Notes: generated by a model from the sequence alone, not told the origin. A stretch of 64,000 bases of DNA from Fischerella sp. PCC 9431 (GCF_000447295.1 NZ_KE650771.1:6127622-6191621); one strand, 5' to 3'. Positions 44,370-53,409 are shown, counted from the first letter of the stretch. Made by a program: numbers and translations.

Positions 44370-45110
44370 TCAATTTGCCTGAGTCGATCCTCGATAAATT
44401 CGCTCCATCTGCTCAGGGGAGAGCTGTGTCATTGGAAACCGCTCATATGTGGAGATAGTGAATTTGTGAGGAGCTTCAACCTCTAGAACCTGGCTTTGGG
44501 GTAAGACATAGGCGTGCTTGTGCGGATCGTATGCTAAAACTTCTCCTGTCTCAATCTGATAAATCCAACCATAAATTTTAAGTTGCCCTTGGTACAGTTT
44601 AGAGTGAATGACTGGATAGGTCCGCAAATTCTCTATTTGGGTGAGGACATTTTCAGCAATTATAATTTCTAGCAGTTCTTCCCCTTGGTAGTGACTGTAG
44701 TGGTCTAGAACCAGCCTTCGGGTTGCCTGTGCATATTTGAGCCAATCATGCACGAGTGGCATTTCCTCTCGCAGACTGTTTAACTTCATTAGCCCTTTCA
44801 TTGCACCACAATGAGAGTGACCGCAGATAATAATTTGCTGAATATCTAAGGCTTGAACAGCATATTCAATTGTCGCACCCTCACCACCATTAGTTGCTCC
44901 AAATGGTGGAATAATGTTACCAGCATTGCGGATAACAAACAATTCACCCAACTGGGCTTGTGTAATCAGATTTGGATCGACACGCGAATCGGAACAGGTA
45001 ATAAACAACACTCTAGGCTTTTGACCATGAGAAAGTTGCTCAAACAGTTCTTGATGCGTTGAAAAGTAGCTACTTTTAAATTCACGCAGACCTTTAATTA
45101 ATTTCTTCAT
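44370..45110 (-). CDS. Beta-carbonic anhydrase
   Basis: 246 residues from the ATG at 45110; upstream GTG and TTG codons give two extra residues but fit the family less well. Zinc enzyme for CO2/bicarbonate interconversion. Zinc ligands are in ITCSDSRVDP (Cys and the catalytic Asp-Arg pair, about residues 37-44) and IICGHSHCGAMKGL (His and Cys, about 97-110). The stretch GELFVIRNAGNIIPPFG is also diagnostic. It lacks a carboxysome-type C-terminal extension and has no signal peptide, so it is a general cytosolic form. Its 3' end is close to the broken EVE gene. Confidence 0.94.
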   Translation of the reverse strand: MKKLIKGLREFKSSYFSTHQELFEQLSHGQKPRVLFITCSDSRVDPNLITQAQLGELFVIRNAGNIIPPFGATNGGEGATIEYAVQALDIQQIIICGHSHCGAMKGLMKLNSLREEMPLVHDWLKYAQATRRLVLDHYSHYQGEELLEIIIAENVLTQIENLRTYPVIHSKLYQGQLKIYGWIYQIETGEVLAYDPHKHAYVLPQSQVLEVEAPHKFTISTYERFPMTQLSPEQMERIYRGSTQAN

Positions 45111-45390
45111 CACCAAATTCCACAGATACTCGTGGGTTTAACATGCTGAGTCTTTTGGTTTTAATAGTAGGTCTCAATTGAGAAAAATTCCTCTGTCATA
45201 GGTTTGTTTGATGCATTGAATTTGATTCTTAACTCTTCAAGTAGAGTCAAGAACTCATGAAAAATGCCTATACTGCAATTACTAAGCAAGAGTTCATTCT
45301 ATCAGTCCCTAGTCTTAGACCTGCTGGGGGCTATTTCTAAATTTATTATTCCTTTACAATCGGTCGTATTTCAAAAGAAATGGCAATAAT

Positions 45391-46419
45391 TTACAAAAGC
45401 CTTTTGGTGTCTGGTGTATCTGTGTGATTCTGCTGTACTGATTTTTCTGGTTCTACAGGTAAACCTAATTGGATACAAAAGTAGCGATCATACTTAGCTA
45501 GTCTCCAGTTATTAGCAGCTTGAATTTGTTCAACACTGAGGTTTTGAGTACCTCGCAAATCGGCATTTTTGAGATTAGCACGGGTGAAATTGGCATCGAT
45601 GAGGTACGCATTTTTCAGGTCTGCTCCCTCTAAATTAGTATCACTGAGGTCTGCACCTTCTAGTTGAGCGCCTTGTAATTTCGCATCTGTAAGATTAGCG
45701 ATTTCTAAATCCACACCATTGAGAACCGCAAATTCTAGAATAGCTGCTTGTAGATCAGCACCACCAAGGTTAGCACCACCAAGGTCTGTATTAGTTAAAT
45801 TGGCACGGGTTAAGTTAGCAGCTTCTAACTGGACACTATTGAGGTTAGCATAGGTGAGATTAGCTTCTTTAAGCCTGGCACGACTGAGATTAGCACCTTC
45901 TAATTGGGCATCAGTGAGATTAGCTCGCTTGAGGTTAGCATAGATGAGATTGGCATAATTGAGATTAGCAACACACAGATCAGCACCAGCTAAGTCAATT
46001 TCATGTAAATCAGCACCGGGTAAATCTAAAGCTTTTAAAGACACACCATACTGATTTAAATCTTCCAATGCTTTGATTCTGGCGTAGCTAGTTGATACAT
46101 TTGCCGCAGCCGCATGATCAATGACTTGCCATGCTTGATAAATAGTATTGCGTCTGCGTTCCCTACTTTCCAATAAATATAAGCTGGCTGCTGCTAGGAT
46201 ACTAAAAGCTTCAATGTTAGCCACCTCAATCACTGATAATGCTTGTTTGTAAAAACACTGCAAGAATGAATATTGAGATTTACAAACAGGCTGTTGTTTA
46301 TTCCACTGTTCGATGTGACTGAATGTCAGCATCAACAAATAAGCAATCACGATGGCCAGTAAAACACGAAACCAGACTATATCCAGTAAATCTCGAATTT
46401 TTTGGCGTAATTTCCTCAC
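45391..46419 (-). CDS. Pentapeptide-repeat membrane protein
   Basis: 342 residues, ATG start. An N-terminal membrane region has a hydrophobic helix at about 15-33 (IVWFRVLLAIVIAYLLMLTF) and a second near 62-80 (VANIEAFSILAAASLYLL). After a linker, from about residue 130 to 295, more than 30 A(D/N)LXX repeats are read (LHEIDLAGADLCVANLNYAN and so on), forming a right-handed quadrilateral beta-helix. The tail from GTQNLSVEQIQAANNWRLAKYD is a capping motif seen in related proteins. Role unknown; such helices bind proteins. Confidence 0.9.
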   Translation of the reverse strand: MRKLRQKIRDLLDIVWFRVLLAIVIAYLLMLTFSHIEQWNKQQPVCKSQYSFLQCFYKQALSVIEVANIEAFSILAAASLYLLESRERRRNTIYQAWQVIDHAAAANVSTSYARIKALEDLNQYGVSLKALDLPGADLHEIDLAGADLCVANLNYANLIYANLKRANLTDAQLEGANLSRARLKEANLTYANLNSVQLEAANLTRANLTNTDLGGANLGGADLQAAILEFAVLNGVDLEIANLTDAKLQGAQLEGADLSDTNLEGADLKNAYLIDANFTRANLKNADLRGTQNLSVEQIQAANNWRLAKYDRYFCIQLGLPVEPEKSVQQNHTDTPDTKRLL

Positions 46420-46866
46420 GAACCAAGTAAATCTGATCAGATTAATTCACCCCCTCCTGAGCATCATCTTCCTTGATAATTAACTAATTCTGCGGAATTC
46501 CCCACGTCTTTGTACGGTGCAGGGCAAACGCATCTAAATGTTGACAAAATGGTAAGTAGAGGTGTAGCCAGAGTAGTACAAAATAACTATCTGAAGATTT
46601 AAGTGAGCGATCGCTTATCTCTGGTTCTGAGGAAACCTCAAGAAGCGATCGCTTCATAACTAATCATTAACCAAAAATGTATTATCAGTCTTAGAAAAAA
46701 CTAGTTCACAACCAAACTCAACCACATAAACTTTTGTTAACTCGTACTCTTCGGCTCGTTCATCAAACAGACAATTAACTGTCTTTTCCTCTTGCTTACA
46801 GAAAGTCGGCGACAGAAAAGCCCACTCCTTCCAGGAGTGGGATGAGCTTAAATATACACCAACCAA
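46420..46866. other. Intergenic region with one hairpin
   Basis: 447 bases. A 68-codon minus-strand ORF here has no recognisable features and I do not call it. cccactcct/aggagtggg, a perfect 9-bp stem with a 3-base loop, lies at 46821-46841. Confidence 0.55.
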
Positions 46867-47838
46867 CTACTTATTTATGCTGGCATAATTTGCATAAATA
46901 ATAATCAACAACCCAATAAAATAAACAATTGTTTTTGGGGTAGAAAGAGCGAGCGCTGGATGAGCAGCTTTAGTTGCAAAAATAAACAAATTGCTTAAAA
47001 CTAAATAAAACAATACATTTTGCCCAATATTTGATAATATTGGTTGCACCAACTTAACTTTGCTCAATTGACTTGCTGTCAAGTAGCACAAATACACCAA
47101 GCTCATACCACTAGTTATCCAAACTGCTGAAGGCGGGTACTGTAATAGGCGTATTCCCAAAATCACATAGCTCGTCAAAGACACGCCGCTTGTGATTACT
47201 AAAAGAATCAGCAAAAACCGACCGTAAACAATTTTGCGTTTTGCAAAATAAACTCCAGCTAAGTAAAGTGGAAAAAATTGTAAAACAGGAAAGGTGTTAA
47301 ACCTTGTTGACCCAATTAGCAACGCTAGTTGGTTGAAATCAACTGCTTGATAATTGATAAAAGTTAAACTGATGAAAAAAATGCTTACAATTACAAACCG
47401 ATTTAAAGAGCTTGTAACCCACAAAACTTGTTTTACGAAAACAGACCCCAACAACAGCATGATCGCAAACGATGGTAAAAACTGAGAATAAGGCGGGGTA
47501 TCTGTTAAAGTCAGTAGTTTTATCAAGCTCCACAAAGTAACATTGCTATGCTCTATCACAACGTGGTAAGTTAATCCACAGATGTAAAAAGCAACAATGA
47601 TCTTTGCGATCGTTTGAAAAATTTTCTTGTATGGCAACTTTGGTTTGCTGTAGTAAGCCAAATAGCTACTATATCCAAAGCAAAACAAAAACCCTGGGAA
47701 ACAAGTGATTGAAGCTAATAACGTCAAAAAGTCGAACGACTCGCTTCTTTTGCCTACCAACCAATAGGCATGAGCAAATACCATGCCTATTGTTAGCAAT
47801 CCTTTTGTAACATCAATACCTTGATTTCTTGACACCAA
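46867..47838 (-). CDS. Acyltransferase family membrane protein (acyltransferase_3 type)
   Basis: 323 residues, ATG start. About ten hydrophobic segments. The N-terminus has the acyltransferase_3/OpgC pattern GIDVTKGLLTIGMVFAHAYWLV, including a conserved His in the first helix, followed by ITCFPGFLFCFGYSSYLAYY. The later PLYLAGVYFAKRK is also typical. Such enzymes O-acylate sugars or lipids in the membrane. The acceptor is unknown. Monocistronic. Confidence 0.8.
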   Translation of the reverse strand: MVSRNQGIDVTKGLLTIGMVFAHAYWLVGKRSESFDFLTLLASITCFPGFLFCFGYSSYLAYYSKPKLPYKKIFQTIAKIIVAFYICGLTYHVVIEHSNVTLWSLIKLLTLTDTPPYSQFLPSFAIMLLLGSVFVKQVLWVTSSLNRFVIVSIFFISLTFINYQAVDFNQLALLIGSTRFNTFPVLQFFPLYLAGVYFAKRKIVYGRFLLILLVITSGVSLTSYVILGIRLLQYPPSAVWITSGMSLVYLCYLTASQLSKVKLVQPILSNIGQNVLFYLVLSNLFIFATKAAHPALALSTPKTIVYFIGLLIIIYANYASINK

Positions 47839-48251
47839 TATATTCCTTTTTGAATAGCAATGATGTGATGAATTTGAGCAGTGTTAGTTTGATATAGGAC
47901 TCCTATTTGATTTTTGCGAAGCTAGATACACTTTCTGTTAACAGTTCCCTACCTTCACGAGTAAGTTCACCAAATCAAATTGGATTGCTATAAAAGAAAA
48001 TAGGCATACCTATTTATCCATAATTCTTGTGTTGCTCATCCACAAAACACCACAGCCATTAGAGGTTAATTTGATATACTGTATCTGCGTTAAAACAACT
48101 ACTTTCGATTGTTACGTTTAGCGACAGTTCGCCCAGCAGGTGCTTTATGAGCTTCGCCTTATCTTCTGCGTTCAAGCGATTAGTCCTTTTCATTATTTCT
48201 TTTAGAACAACCAAGACAACCACACCCTCAAATCTCTTTTAATGTTCCAAT
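47839..48251. other. Intergenic region, nothing recognised
   Basis: 413 AT-rich bases between two minus-strand genes without a recognised feature. Confidence 0.5.
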
Positions 48252-48590
48252 TTATACTGCTATAGGTAAGTCTTGGTTGTCAGTCTTTATACCGGAACTT
48301 AGAGAAGCTGCCATAATTCGTAATATCTCTGCTTTTTCGTCATTACTAGCGCGGAGAATTAGCGATTTTAAATCCCGATTTATTGGGTTCAATTGTTGAA
48401 AAAAGTAATCACGCGCATCTAGTGGTAGGGCGCTTATAAGCTTTTCTAGGCTGTCGCTTTTGATCTGGTTTCGTCCCACCCTGAAATTAGAAATAGTTTG
48501 CTCTGTCAGCCCAGTTTTCTGAGCTAACCATGAACCCTTTATTCCGTATACGGTCATGGTTTCGTTTAGAGCTTTACAAAATGTAACCAT
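48252..48590 (-). CDS. XRE-family helix-turn-helix regulator
   Basis: 112 residues, ATG start. The HTH lies at about residues 15-50: GIKGSWLAQKTGLTEQTISNFRVGRNQIKSDSLEKLISAL, with the pattern W-LA-TGL-TISN-R typical of phage-repressor-like domains. The C-terminal 50 residues (LDARDYFFQQLNPINRDLKS, then EILRIMAASL) are probably a dimer interface. The gene stands alone; its operator is not obvious. Often such regulators police mobile DNA, which fits this region. Confidence 0.85.
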   Translation of the reverse strand: MVTFCKALNETMTVYGIKGSWLAQKTGLTEQTISNFRVGRNQIKSDSLEKLISALPLDARDYFFQQLNPINRDLKSLILRASNDEKAEILRIMAASLSSGIKTDNQDLPIAV

Positions 48591-48752
48591 TATCTTGATG
48601 TTTATTTATACAAACATACTATTTTCATAAGCGAAGTTATACTTTACTCTAATAATATTAGATTTAGTATTCCTCAGCTTTGATATTAACACGAAAACAA
48701 AATAGCTCTGCTAATCTCTAGTTGCCGGGGCGAATTTTCAAAGCTGTGGAAA

Positions 48753-48857
48753 TACAGCAGGGAACGGGGAACAGGGAACGGGGAACAGGTTTGAAAGTCT
48801 CTTGGTATATGGCTTTGTTTTTAAAATTTGTACCTCATTTACCTGAAATCTGCTGTA
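48753..48857 (+). mobile_element. MITE copy 1 (IS630-related, 105 bp)
   Basis: Begins TACAGCAG and ends CTGCTGTA, inverted repeats that include the TA expected of IS630 target duplication. Internal: two 14-base units ggaacggggaacag, then a unique part with ttgtacctcatttacctg near the right end. Matches 58876-58980 base for base except one position in the unique part. Confidence 0.88.
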
Positions 48858-49316
48858 GTATGACAACGTGGAATTAATCAAAGTGTGAGTAACAGTGAAC
48901 TTGGTCAAGGACTACAAGCAGTACGCCAGACCGACTGATAGTAGTGGGTTGTATTTGCCGGATGATGAGTAGAGGAAGTGCGATCGCATAGTTTGTGAAG
49001 TTCGTGGAGTGCGATCGCTCTTGCTGTCTAACCTTTTGAGTTCCCTTACCAACGCGCCAACAGCACAGATAAATAAAAAAATACTAACAGCGATCGCTTT
49101 TATGTTTTTGTGCTTGGGGAGTAGCGATCGTATCTAAATGAATAGATAACAGGAGCGTGAAAGAGCTTTTTTCTCCTATATCCCTACACCCTTAGTTTTT
49201 GTAATAGATGAAGCAAAATAGTTAGGAACAATTATCGTTGTTGGAACTATCTTTATTTGATAACTTGATTTTTGTGAGAACCAACAGCATCTGCCAATTT
49301 TATCAAAGGTTTTTCA
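48858..49316. other. Intergenic region, nothing recognised
   Basis: 459 bases with several HIP1-like gcgatcgc sites (about 48979-49130). A 26-codon open stretch near 48895 (NLVKDYKQYARPTDSSG) looks like a fragment but could not be assigned. Confidence 0.5.
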
Positions 49317-50246
49317 ATGTGGTTAAAATTTGGTGTAAATTCCGACGGTAATTTAGTAAGTATTGAAGATGTTACCAGGGGAAAAACTTCACTTAAATGT
49401 CCCTATTGTGGTAGTGGACTGACTGCTAAAAAAGGTAAAGTCAAAGAGCATCATTTTGCTCATAACAACGAAACTTGTCGTAGAGTTGCTAAGGGTGAGT
49501 TTCCAGTTTTACCATTTTATGACAACTTTAATATCCATGTATCTCGCAAGGATTTAGAGCAATTAAAACTGCTTTGGCAAGAGTACGGCTCTAAAAATTA
49601 CCCAATTGATGCTCACGTTTGTTTTCCTGGTTTAGTAAAAGCAGGGATGTTGAGGAAAAATGTTTACACAGTTTCCAAAGCTTATGAATTTACAAATTTA
49701 GGTAAAATTCCTGTTGGAGCATTAGAGCTAATGCACTTTAACGAAGTGCAAGAGCCATTATTGCAGAGTAAGTTACTAAAACTAGAGCTATCTGTAGCAC
49801 ATGCTAAACACAAAAAATCTCCAGACTTATCATATAAACTAACTGATTTACAACTGTACCGCGCTCAACTCAAACGCATTTTATCTTGTACTCTCTATTT
49901 TTTAGAAATTCCAACTTCAAAGAGTACTTTATACAAAATAGGAGTAACTACTAGACCGATTCAAGAGCGAATAGCAGAAATCAAACAAGATTTGCTTGCT
50001 CATTATCAAACTGTTGCTCCTGTGGTGCTAGGAAGTTGGAATCACCGAGGGAATGTAGAAAAGTATTTTAAACACCGCTATCGAAATTTTAATCACCCCA
50101 TTGGTAGTTTGACAGAATACTATAAATTCAATTGTGATGATATCAAAATCGTGTTGTCTGACCTGCAACAGATGAAACCAAAAGTATTATCTCCCCATGA
50201 AATGGATATTATTGAAGACAAACCTAACCTTAGCGTTATGCAATAG
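49317..50246 (+). CDS. CoiA-like zinc domain fused to T5orf172/MUG113 (GIY-YIG-like) domain
   Basis: 309 residues, ATG start. The N-terminal domain has CPYCGSGLTAKKGKVKEHHFAH (about residues 28-49), the zinc and HFAH motif of competence-associated CoiA proteins. After a helical middle, the C-terminal part (about 185-280) reads LYFLEIPTSKSTLYKIGVTT and RPIQERIAEIKQD, then GNVEKYFKHRYRNF, matching T5orf172/MUG113, a degenerate GIY-YIG relative. A nucleic-acid processing role is likely. A putative HNH nuclease gene begins 41 bases downstream on the same strand. Confidence 0.82.
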   Translation: MWLKFGVNSDGNLVSIEDVTRGKTSLKCPYCGSGLTAKKGKVKEHHFAHNNETCRRVAKGEFPVLPFYDNFNIHVSRKDLEQLKLLWQEYGSKNYPIDAHVCFPGLVKAGMLRKNVYTVSKAYEFTNLGKIPVGALELMHFNEVQEPLLQSKLLKLELSVAHAKHKKSPDLSYKLTDLQLYRAQLKRILSCTLYFLEIPTSKSTLYKIGVTTRPIQERIAEIKQDLLAHYQTVAPVVLGSWNHRGNVEKYFKHRYRNFNHPIGSLTEYYKFNCDDIKIVLSDLQQMKPKVLSPHEMDIIEDKPNLSVMQ

Positions 50247-50287
50247 ACATCTCCAGAACTGATAACTGATAACTGATAACTGTTAAA

Positions 50288-50584
50288 ATGAAGTTTAACC
50301 CTCGGCTTTATCCTGAAAATTGGTCAGACCTTGCTGCTTCAGTTAAAAAAGAGGCTAAGTGGTGCTGTCAAAAATGCGGGTTAAAGTGCATTTCCCCTGG
50401 TGAAGATACTTCTAAACTTACCCGCTCCGAAAGAATGAAACGCACACTACAAACCCATCATTGGGACAGAAACCCATCTAATAATAGTGCGGAAAACCTG
50501 ATTGCGCTTTGTAGTGGCTGTCATCTTTTATACCATCAAGGCGGAAAGTCTAATGTTTCGCCGGGACAGTTATCTTTGTGGTGA
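50288..50584 (+). CDS. HNH endonuclease
   Basis: 98 residues, ATG start. Zinc-finger-type HNH: CCQKCGLKC at about residues 27-35, LQTHHWDRNPSNNSAENLIALCSGCHLLYH at about 57-86 supplies the H-N-H metal and catalytic residues and the second Cys pair. Length is typical of single-domain homing-type or phage HNH proteins. It follows the CoiA-like/T5orf172 gene and may form a two-nuclease unit. Confidence 0.92.
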   Translation: MKFNPRLYPENWSDLAASVKKEAKWCCQKCGLKCISPGEDTSKLTRSERMKRTLQTHHWDRNPSNNSAENLIALCSGCHLLYHQGGKSNVSPGQLSLW

Positions 50585-50613
50585 ATAAATATTTTTTGCC
50601 TGTGTCGCCCAAT

Positions 50614-50985
50614 TTAATCAATTAACCACTGCTGTAATAAGTAAATCACGAATATAAACCAAAATCCGCCAGATAGTAACATCCATATGCAAACTACGAG
50701 TGTAAGACGCACGAACCAAACACTTGTGTTAAATAATCCTTGCCAGAGAACAAGTATAAGATTAGTAGACACCAAAAACGCCAAGATAGCAGCACCTCGC
50801 AGCCAATCCCCCTCAGTCACACTAGAGAGCCAAGGTACTAATGAGCCTGCGTTTGCACTATTGGGCTGAAAGGTTGGTTCTCTCAATGGCGAAACTTGGT
50901 ATGCAAAAATTCCACTAGCTACTACCAGAAGCAGAGAAAACCCAAGACTCACAATAGAAAATCGTCGAACGTGCTGAGAATACAT
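50614..50985 (-). CDS. Hypothetical membrane protein, two to three helices
   Basis: 123 residues from the ATG at 50985, chosen because AGGAG stands 9 bases upstream; a longer frame to 51057 lacks this. Hydrophobic segments: about residues 10-27 (FSIVSLGFSLLLVVASGIFA), 64-83 (RGAAILAFLVSTNLILVLWQ) and 93-119 (VRLTLVVCIWMLLSGGFWFIF). A polar loop after the first carries the sequence PLREPTFQPNSANAG. Family not recognised. Confidence 0.7.
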   Translation of the reverse strand: MYSQHVRRFSIVSLGFSLLLVVASGIFAYQVSPLREPTFQPNSANAGSLVPWLSSVTEGDWLRGAAILAFLVSTNLILVLWQGLFNTSVWFVRLTLVVCIWMLLSGGFWFIFVIYLLQQWLID

Positions 50986-51080
50986 AACACAGAATCTCCT
51001 GAAGTCTCTTGATTTAATATGTGTGGTCGCCCTACCCCAAAGTTCCGCGTATTGCACGGTCTAACAGTTAAACTCAAAAA

Positions 51081-51099
51081 CCCAGTCGTTGTGACTGGG
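51081..51099. repeat. Short hairpin (cccagtc/gactggg)
   Basis: A perfect 7-bp stem with a 5-base loop upstream of the membrane protein gene; a T-tract is lacking. Of the same kind as the hairpins at 8426 and 46821. Confidence 0.5.
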
Positions 51100-51254
51100 C
51101 TTAAGTTGGGGTATATCCCCGTGCTTTATTTATAAAAGTTAGTTATGAGTTGCTTGTCTAATAATGACTACAGTGCAGCGTTGGGCGATTTCGGAAAATT
51201 GAGAATGATGTTGTCGATTTTTTGAGGTTGTGCGATCGCACTCTTAGCGAGGGA

Positions 51255-51665
51255 TTAGGTAGTGGTGGCTGTAAATAGCGGTGTTGTATCAGTGTAGAGC
51301 CTGATAGAAGTCACGCTGAGTGCTTGGTTGCGGTCAGTGATGGCCACTGCTGGAAGTGTTACGACCTTTCCATCATTTCGTTTGTAATGATTTAAGGCTT
51401 CAAGGACAAAAGACGAATCACTACCATAAATGTTCAGTAAGTCGTGTTCCAAGCTATCAAAGGTAGTCCAGTAATCAGAAAGTCCTTGCAAAATGGCAGA
51501 TTTACCCTGAACAGGAGAATTATTGTTAGATTGCATGACACAATCATCTGCCAGAAAACTGCCGTATACTTCAATGTTTTTGGTATCAATAGCCTGCAAG
51601 TAAGCAAGATACCACTCATAGGTTTTGGGTGAAAGCTGATTGATTTTAAGCTTGTCGGTTTTCAT
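51255..51665 (-). CDS. SnoaL-like/NTF2-fold protein
   Basis: 136 residues, ATG start with aaggag 9 bases upstream. The cone-shaped NTF2 fold is indicated by YEWYLAYLQAIDTKNIEVYGSFLADDCVMQSNNNSPVQGKSAILQG, then TFDSLEHDLLNIYGSDSSFVLEALNHY and a closing strand VTSIRLYTDTTPLF. Family members include polyketide cyclases, isomerases and dehydratases acting on small hydrophobic substrates. No polyketide genes are nearby; substrate unknown. Confidence 0.85.
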   Translation of the reverse strand: MKTDKLKINQLSPKTYEWYLAYLQAIDTKNIEVYGSFLADDCVMQSNNNSPVQGKSAILQGLSDYWTTFDSLEHDLLNIYGSDSSFVLEALNHYKRNDGKVVTLPAVAITDRNQALSVTSIRLYTDTTPLFTATTT

Positions 51666-51807
51666 TAATCACTTCTCCTTACCACCCAACGATTTTATAA
51701 GCACCTCTTCTTAACGTCATCAGCCTTTTGTTGTCAAGTCTTATTGACCTATTGTAACAACATTGTTATATTAATTTACATAAGATAACAAATAAAGGAA
51801 ACGAGCT

Positions 51808-51978
51808 ATGTATACAACAGTTAATGAAGACGGCGTTTTAAATAACTATCCAAATGAAACCAAGATGTACTACGCCGAGTATCCTGCAATTTGGGAACAA
51901 CGCAAATATGTTATCCAAGCTGTTTTTGCTTCAGCCATTGTCACTACTCTAGTTTTGATTGGTTTTAGTGTTAGCTAA
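51808..51978 (+). CDS. Ssl1498 family light-harvesting-like protein
   Basis: 56 residues, ATG start with aaaggaaacg upstream. The sequence begins YTTVNEDGVLNNYPNETKMY and continues YAEYPAIWEQRKYVIQ, which matches the conserved N-terminus I recall for the Ssl1498 family. One hydrophobic helix follows (AVFASAIVTTLVLIGFSVS). These are short thylakoid proteins related to high-light-inducible proteins, of unproven role. The gene is followed by a terminator hairpin and is a typical independent unit. Confidence 0.88.
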   Translation: MYTTVNEDGVLNNYPNETKMYYAEYPAIWEQRKYVIQAVFASAIVTTLVLIGFSVS

Positions 51979-52010
51979 GATTTTCAACTTATCGCTATAT
52001 CTCTGCTTTA

Positions 52011-52039
52011 CCTCGGTAGTTAACGCGCCGGGGTTTTTT
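52011..52039 (+). terminator. Terminator after the Ssl1498-type gene
   Basis: cctcgg pairs with ccgggg (one G-U) around tagttaacgcg, followed directly by tttttt. Confidence 0.75.
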
Positions 52040-52105
52040 GTTGTGAGGTGCTTGTAGCAATAGCAGTTGGGAGTTTAACAGAATTAAAGGGAATTGCTCA
52101 ATCTC

Positions 52106-52345
52106 CTACCGACCTAAATTTAGCTGTTTATCATGCTCCGATTCATTATCAAGACTTTCCATTGCTATGTGAGTACACTCTTGTTGACTCAACCAATCTG
52201 CCAGCCTTAGCAAGTCTTGAGTCACAGTTTTAAAGCTTCGTGTCTCCTTGATTAACTTGCCATCTTGTAATTTTAGTAAACAACCAACGATACTCTTGTT
52301 ATGTAGTCTAGCCCGCAACAACATTGATGGATGATGTTCATACAC
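52106..52345 (-). pseudogene. IS110-family transposase, N-terminal fragment
   Basis: 79 codons. HNKSIVGCLLKLQDGKLIKE, TRSFKTVTQDLLRLADWLSQ and CTHIAMES correspond to the N-terminal DEDD-type domain of IS110 transposases (the CTH-AMES motif normally continues STGVYWKP). Here homology stops after MES, and the tail is unrelated, so less than a quarter of the enzyme remains. The 52346-52645 stretch beyond has no further match. Confidence 0.8.
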
Positions 52346-52645
52346 TACCTCCGGCTACTTAAAAAGGGGACGGTTAACGGGGTATCTTATGTTTAACAGA
52401 GTCTACTCTTCGTGCTTCCTGTTAGGAGCGACAGTTGGTGCTACCTTAAGATACCTAGGTCCCACTAAACACAGGCTCATAGCACCAGACTAAAACCGAC
52501 CTCAGTTCGTTAATTCCGTCTTACCTCAAGTGTACTTATTTTCATCCGTGGTGCTGAACTGAAAGTTCATGACCCACTAAACTCCAGTGCCGAGGACAGC
52601 GATCAATACAGTTGCTTTTATAGATAACTATTGCCAACACTATTA

Positions 52646-53224
52646 TTAGTTGAGTTCCTCCTTAACAAAATTCAGTAGATATTCACGAGTGGATTCAAGG
52701 ATAGCCTTGCTTAGGCTTGGATCCACAGCCGCTCGTGCGAGCGACACTGCTCCAGTCATGGCTGCAAACATAAAGCTGACTTTTCCTCGTTTCTGCGAAT
52801 AGTTTGTCTCAGGCAGATTTTCGGCAATAGCATCGAAGACCTCCGACAATTTTTCTGTGAAAGCTTTTCGGGTTGATGGGGAGCATCGCGCTACTTCGGC
52901 TGAGAGTGCAGGGAGGGGACATCCTAATGCGGGGTTATCTCGATGATTCTCGCTTAAATAAAAGTCAAGCATAGCTGAGAAATCGCCGGCTTCTAGGGCA
53001 ACTAGCATGGCATCCAAACTTTGGTTTAGTGCCAATGCCAACGACTCTGCAACGAGCTTCTCCTTGTCGGCAAAGTGGGCATAAAATCCACCATGCGTCA
53101 GATCTAACGCGCCCATGAGTTTGGCGATTCCAACTCCCTTAAATCCGTGAGTCCGAAATTCCTTTGATGCAGATTCGACGATCCGCCGATGAATTTCAAT
53201 TTTGTGTTCGTCTTTGTAGCGCAT
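52646..53224 (-). CDS. TetR/AcrR family repressor
   Basis: 192 residues from the ATG at 53224; a longer frame to 53347 adds a hydrophobic leader that crosses the operators and is not credible. HTH: IVESASKEFRTHGFKGVGIAKLMGALDLTHGGFYAHFADKEKLVAES at about residues 14-60. The ligand domain contains a CPLPALSAEVAR motif as in the group that governs NmrA/SDR or short-chain dehydrogenase genes. Two palindromes sit just upstream (53241-53270), and the first is shared with the NmrA gene at 56674, suggesting that gene is its target. Confidence 0.9.
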   Translation of the reverse strand: MRYKDEHKIEIHRRIVESASKEFRTHGFKGVGIAKLMGALDLTHGGFYAHFADKEKLVAESLALALNQSLDAMLVALEAGDFSAMLDFYLSENHRDNPALGCPLPALSAEVARCSPSTRKAFTEKLSEVFDAIAENLPETNYSQKRGKVSFMFAAMTGAVSLARAAVDPSLSKAILESTREYLLNFVKEELN

Positions 53225-53240
53225 AAGTAAGTATGTGTAA

Positions 53241-53270
53241 ATGATGATCATCATATAACACAATTGTGTT
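53241..53270. promoter_or_regulatory. Two palindromic TetR operators
   Basis: atgatgatcatcat (53241-53254) and aacacaattgtgtt (53257-53270) are both perfect palindromes, 17 bases upstream of the preferred tetR start. A 12-base match to the first (atgatcatcata) lies upstream of the NmrA gene at 56681. Confidence 0.7.
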
Positions 53271-53409
53271 GCAAAAATGGTATTGGACACTAAACAAAAA
53301 AAGAGCGTTGCTGAATAATGGGATGATTGAGGCTGACGCGGGGACACAAAGATACACCTGACGCTTTGCGACTTAGATCCTCTAAAAGAGGCTCGCTTTA
53401 GCCAATCAA

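Noticed and set aside
46660-46866. 68-codon minus-strand ORF
   Set aside because: No recognisable domain, weak start, and its first codons lie in a hairpin; left uncalled.
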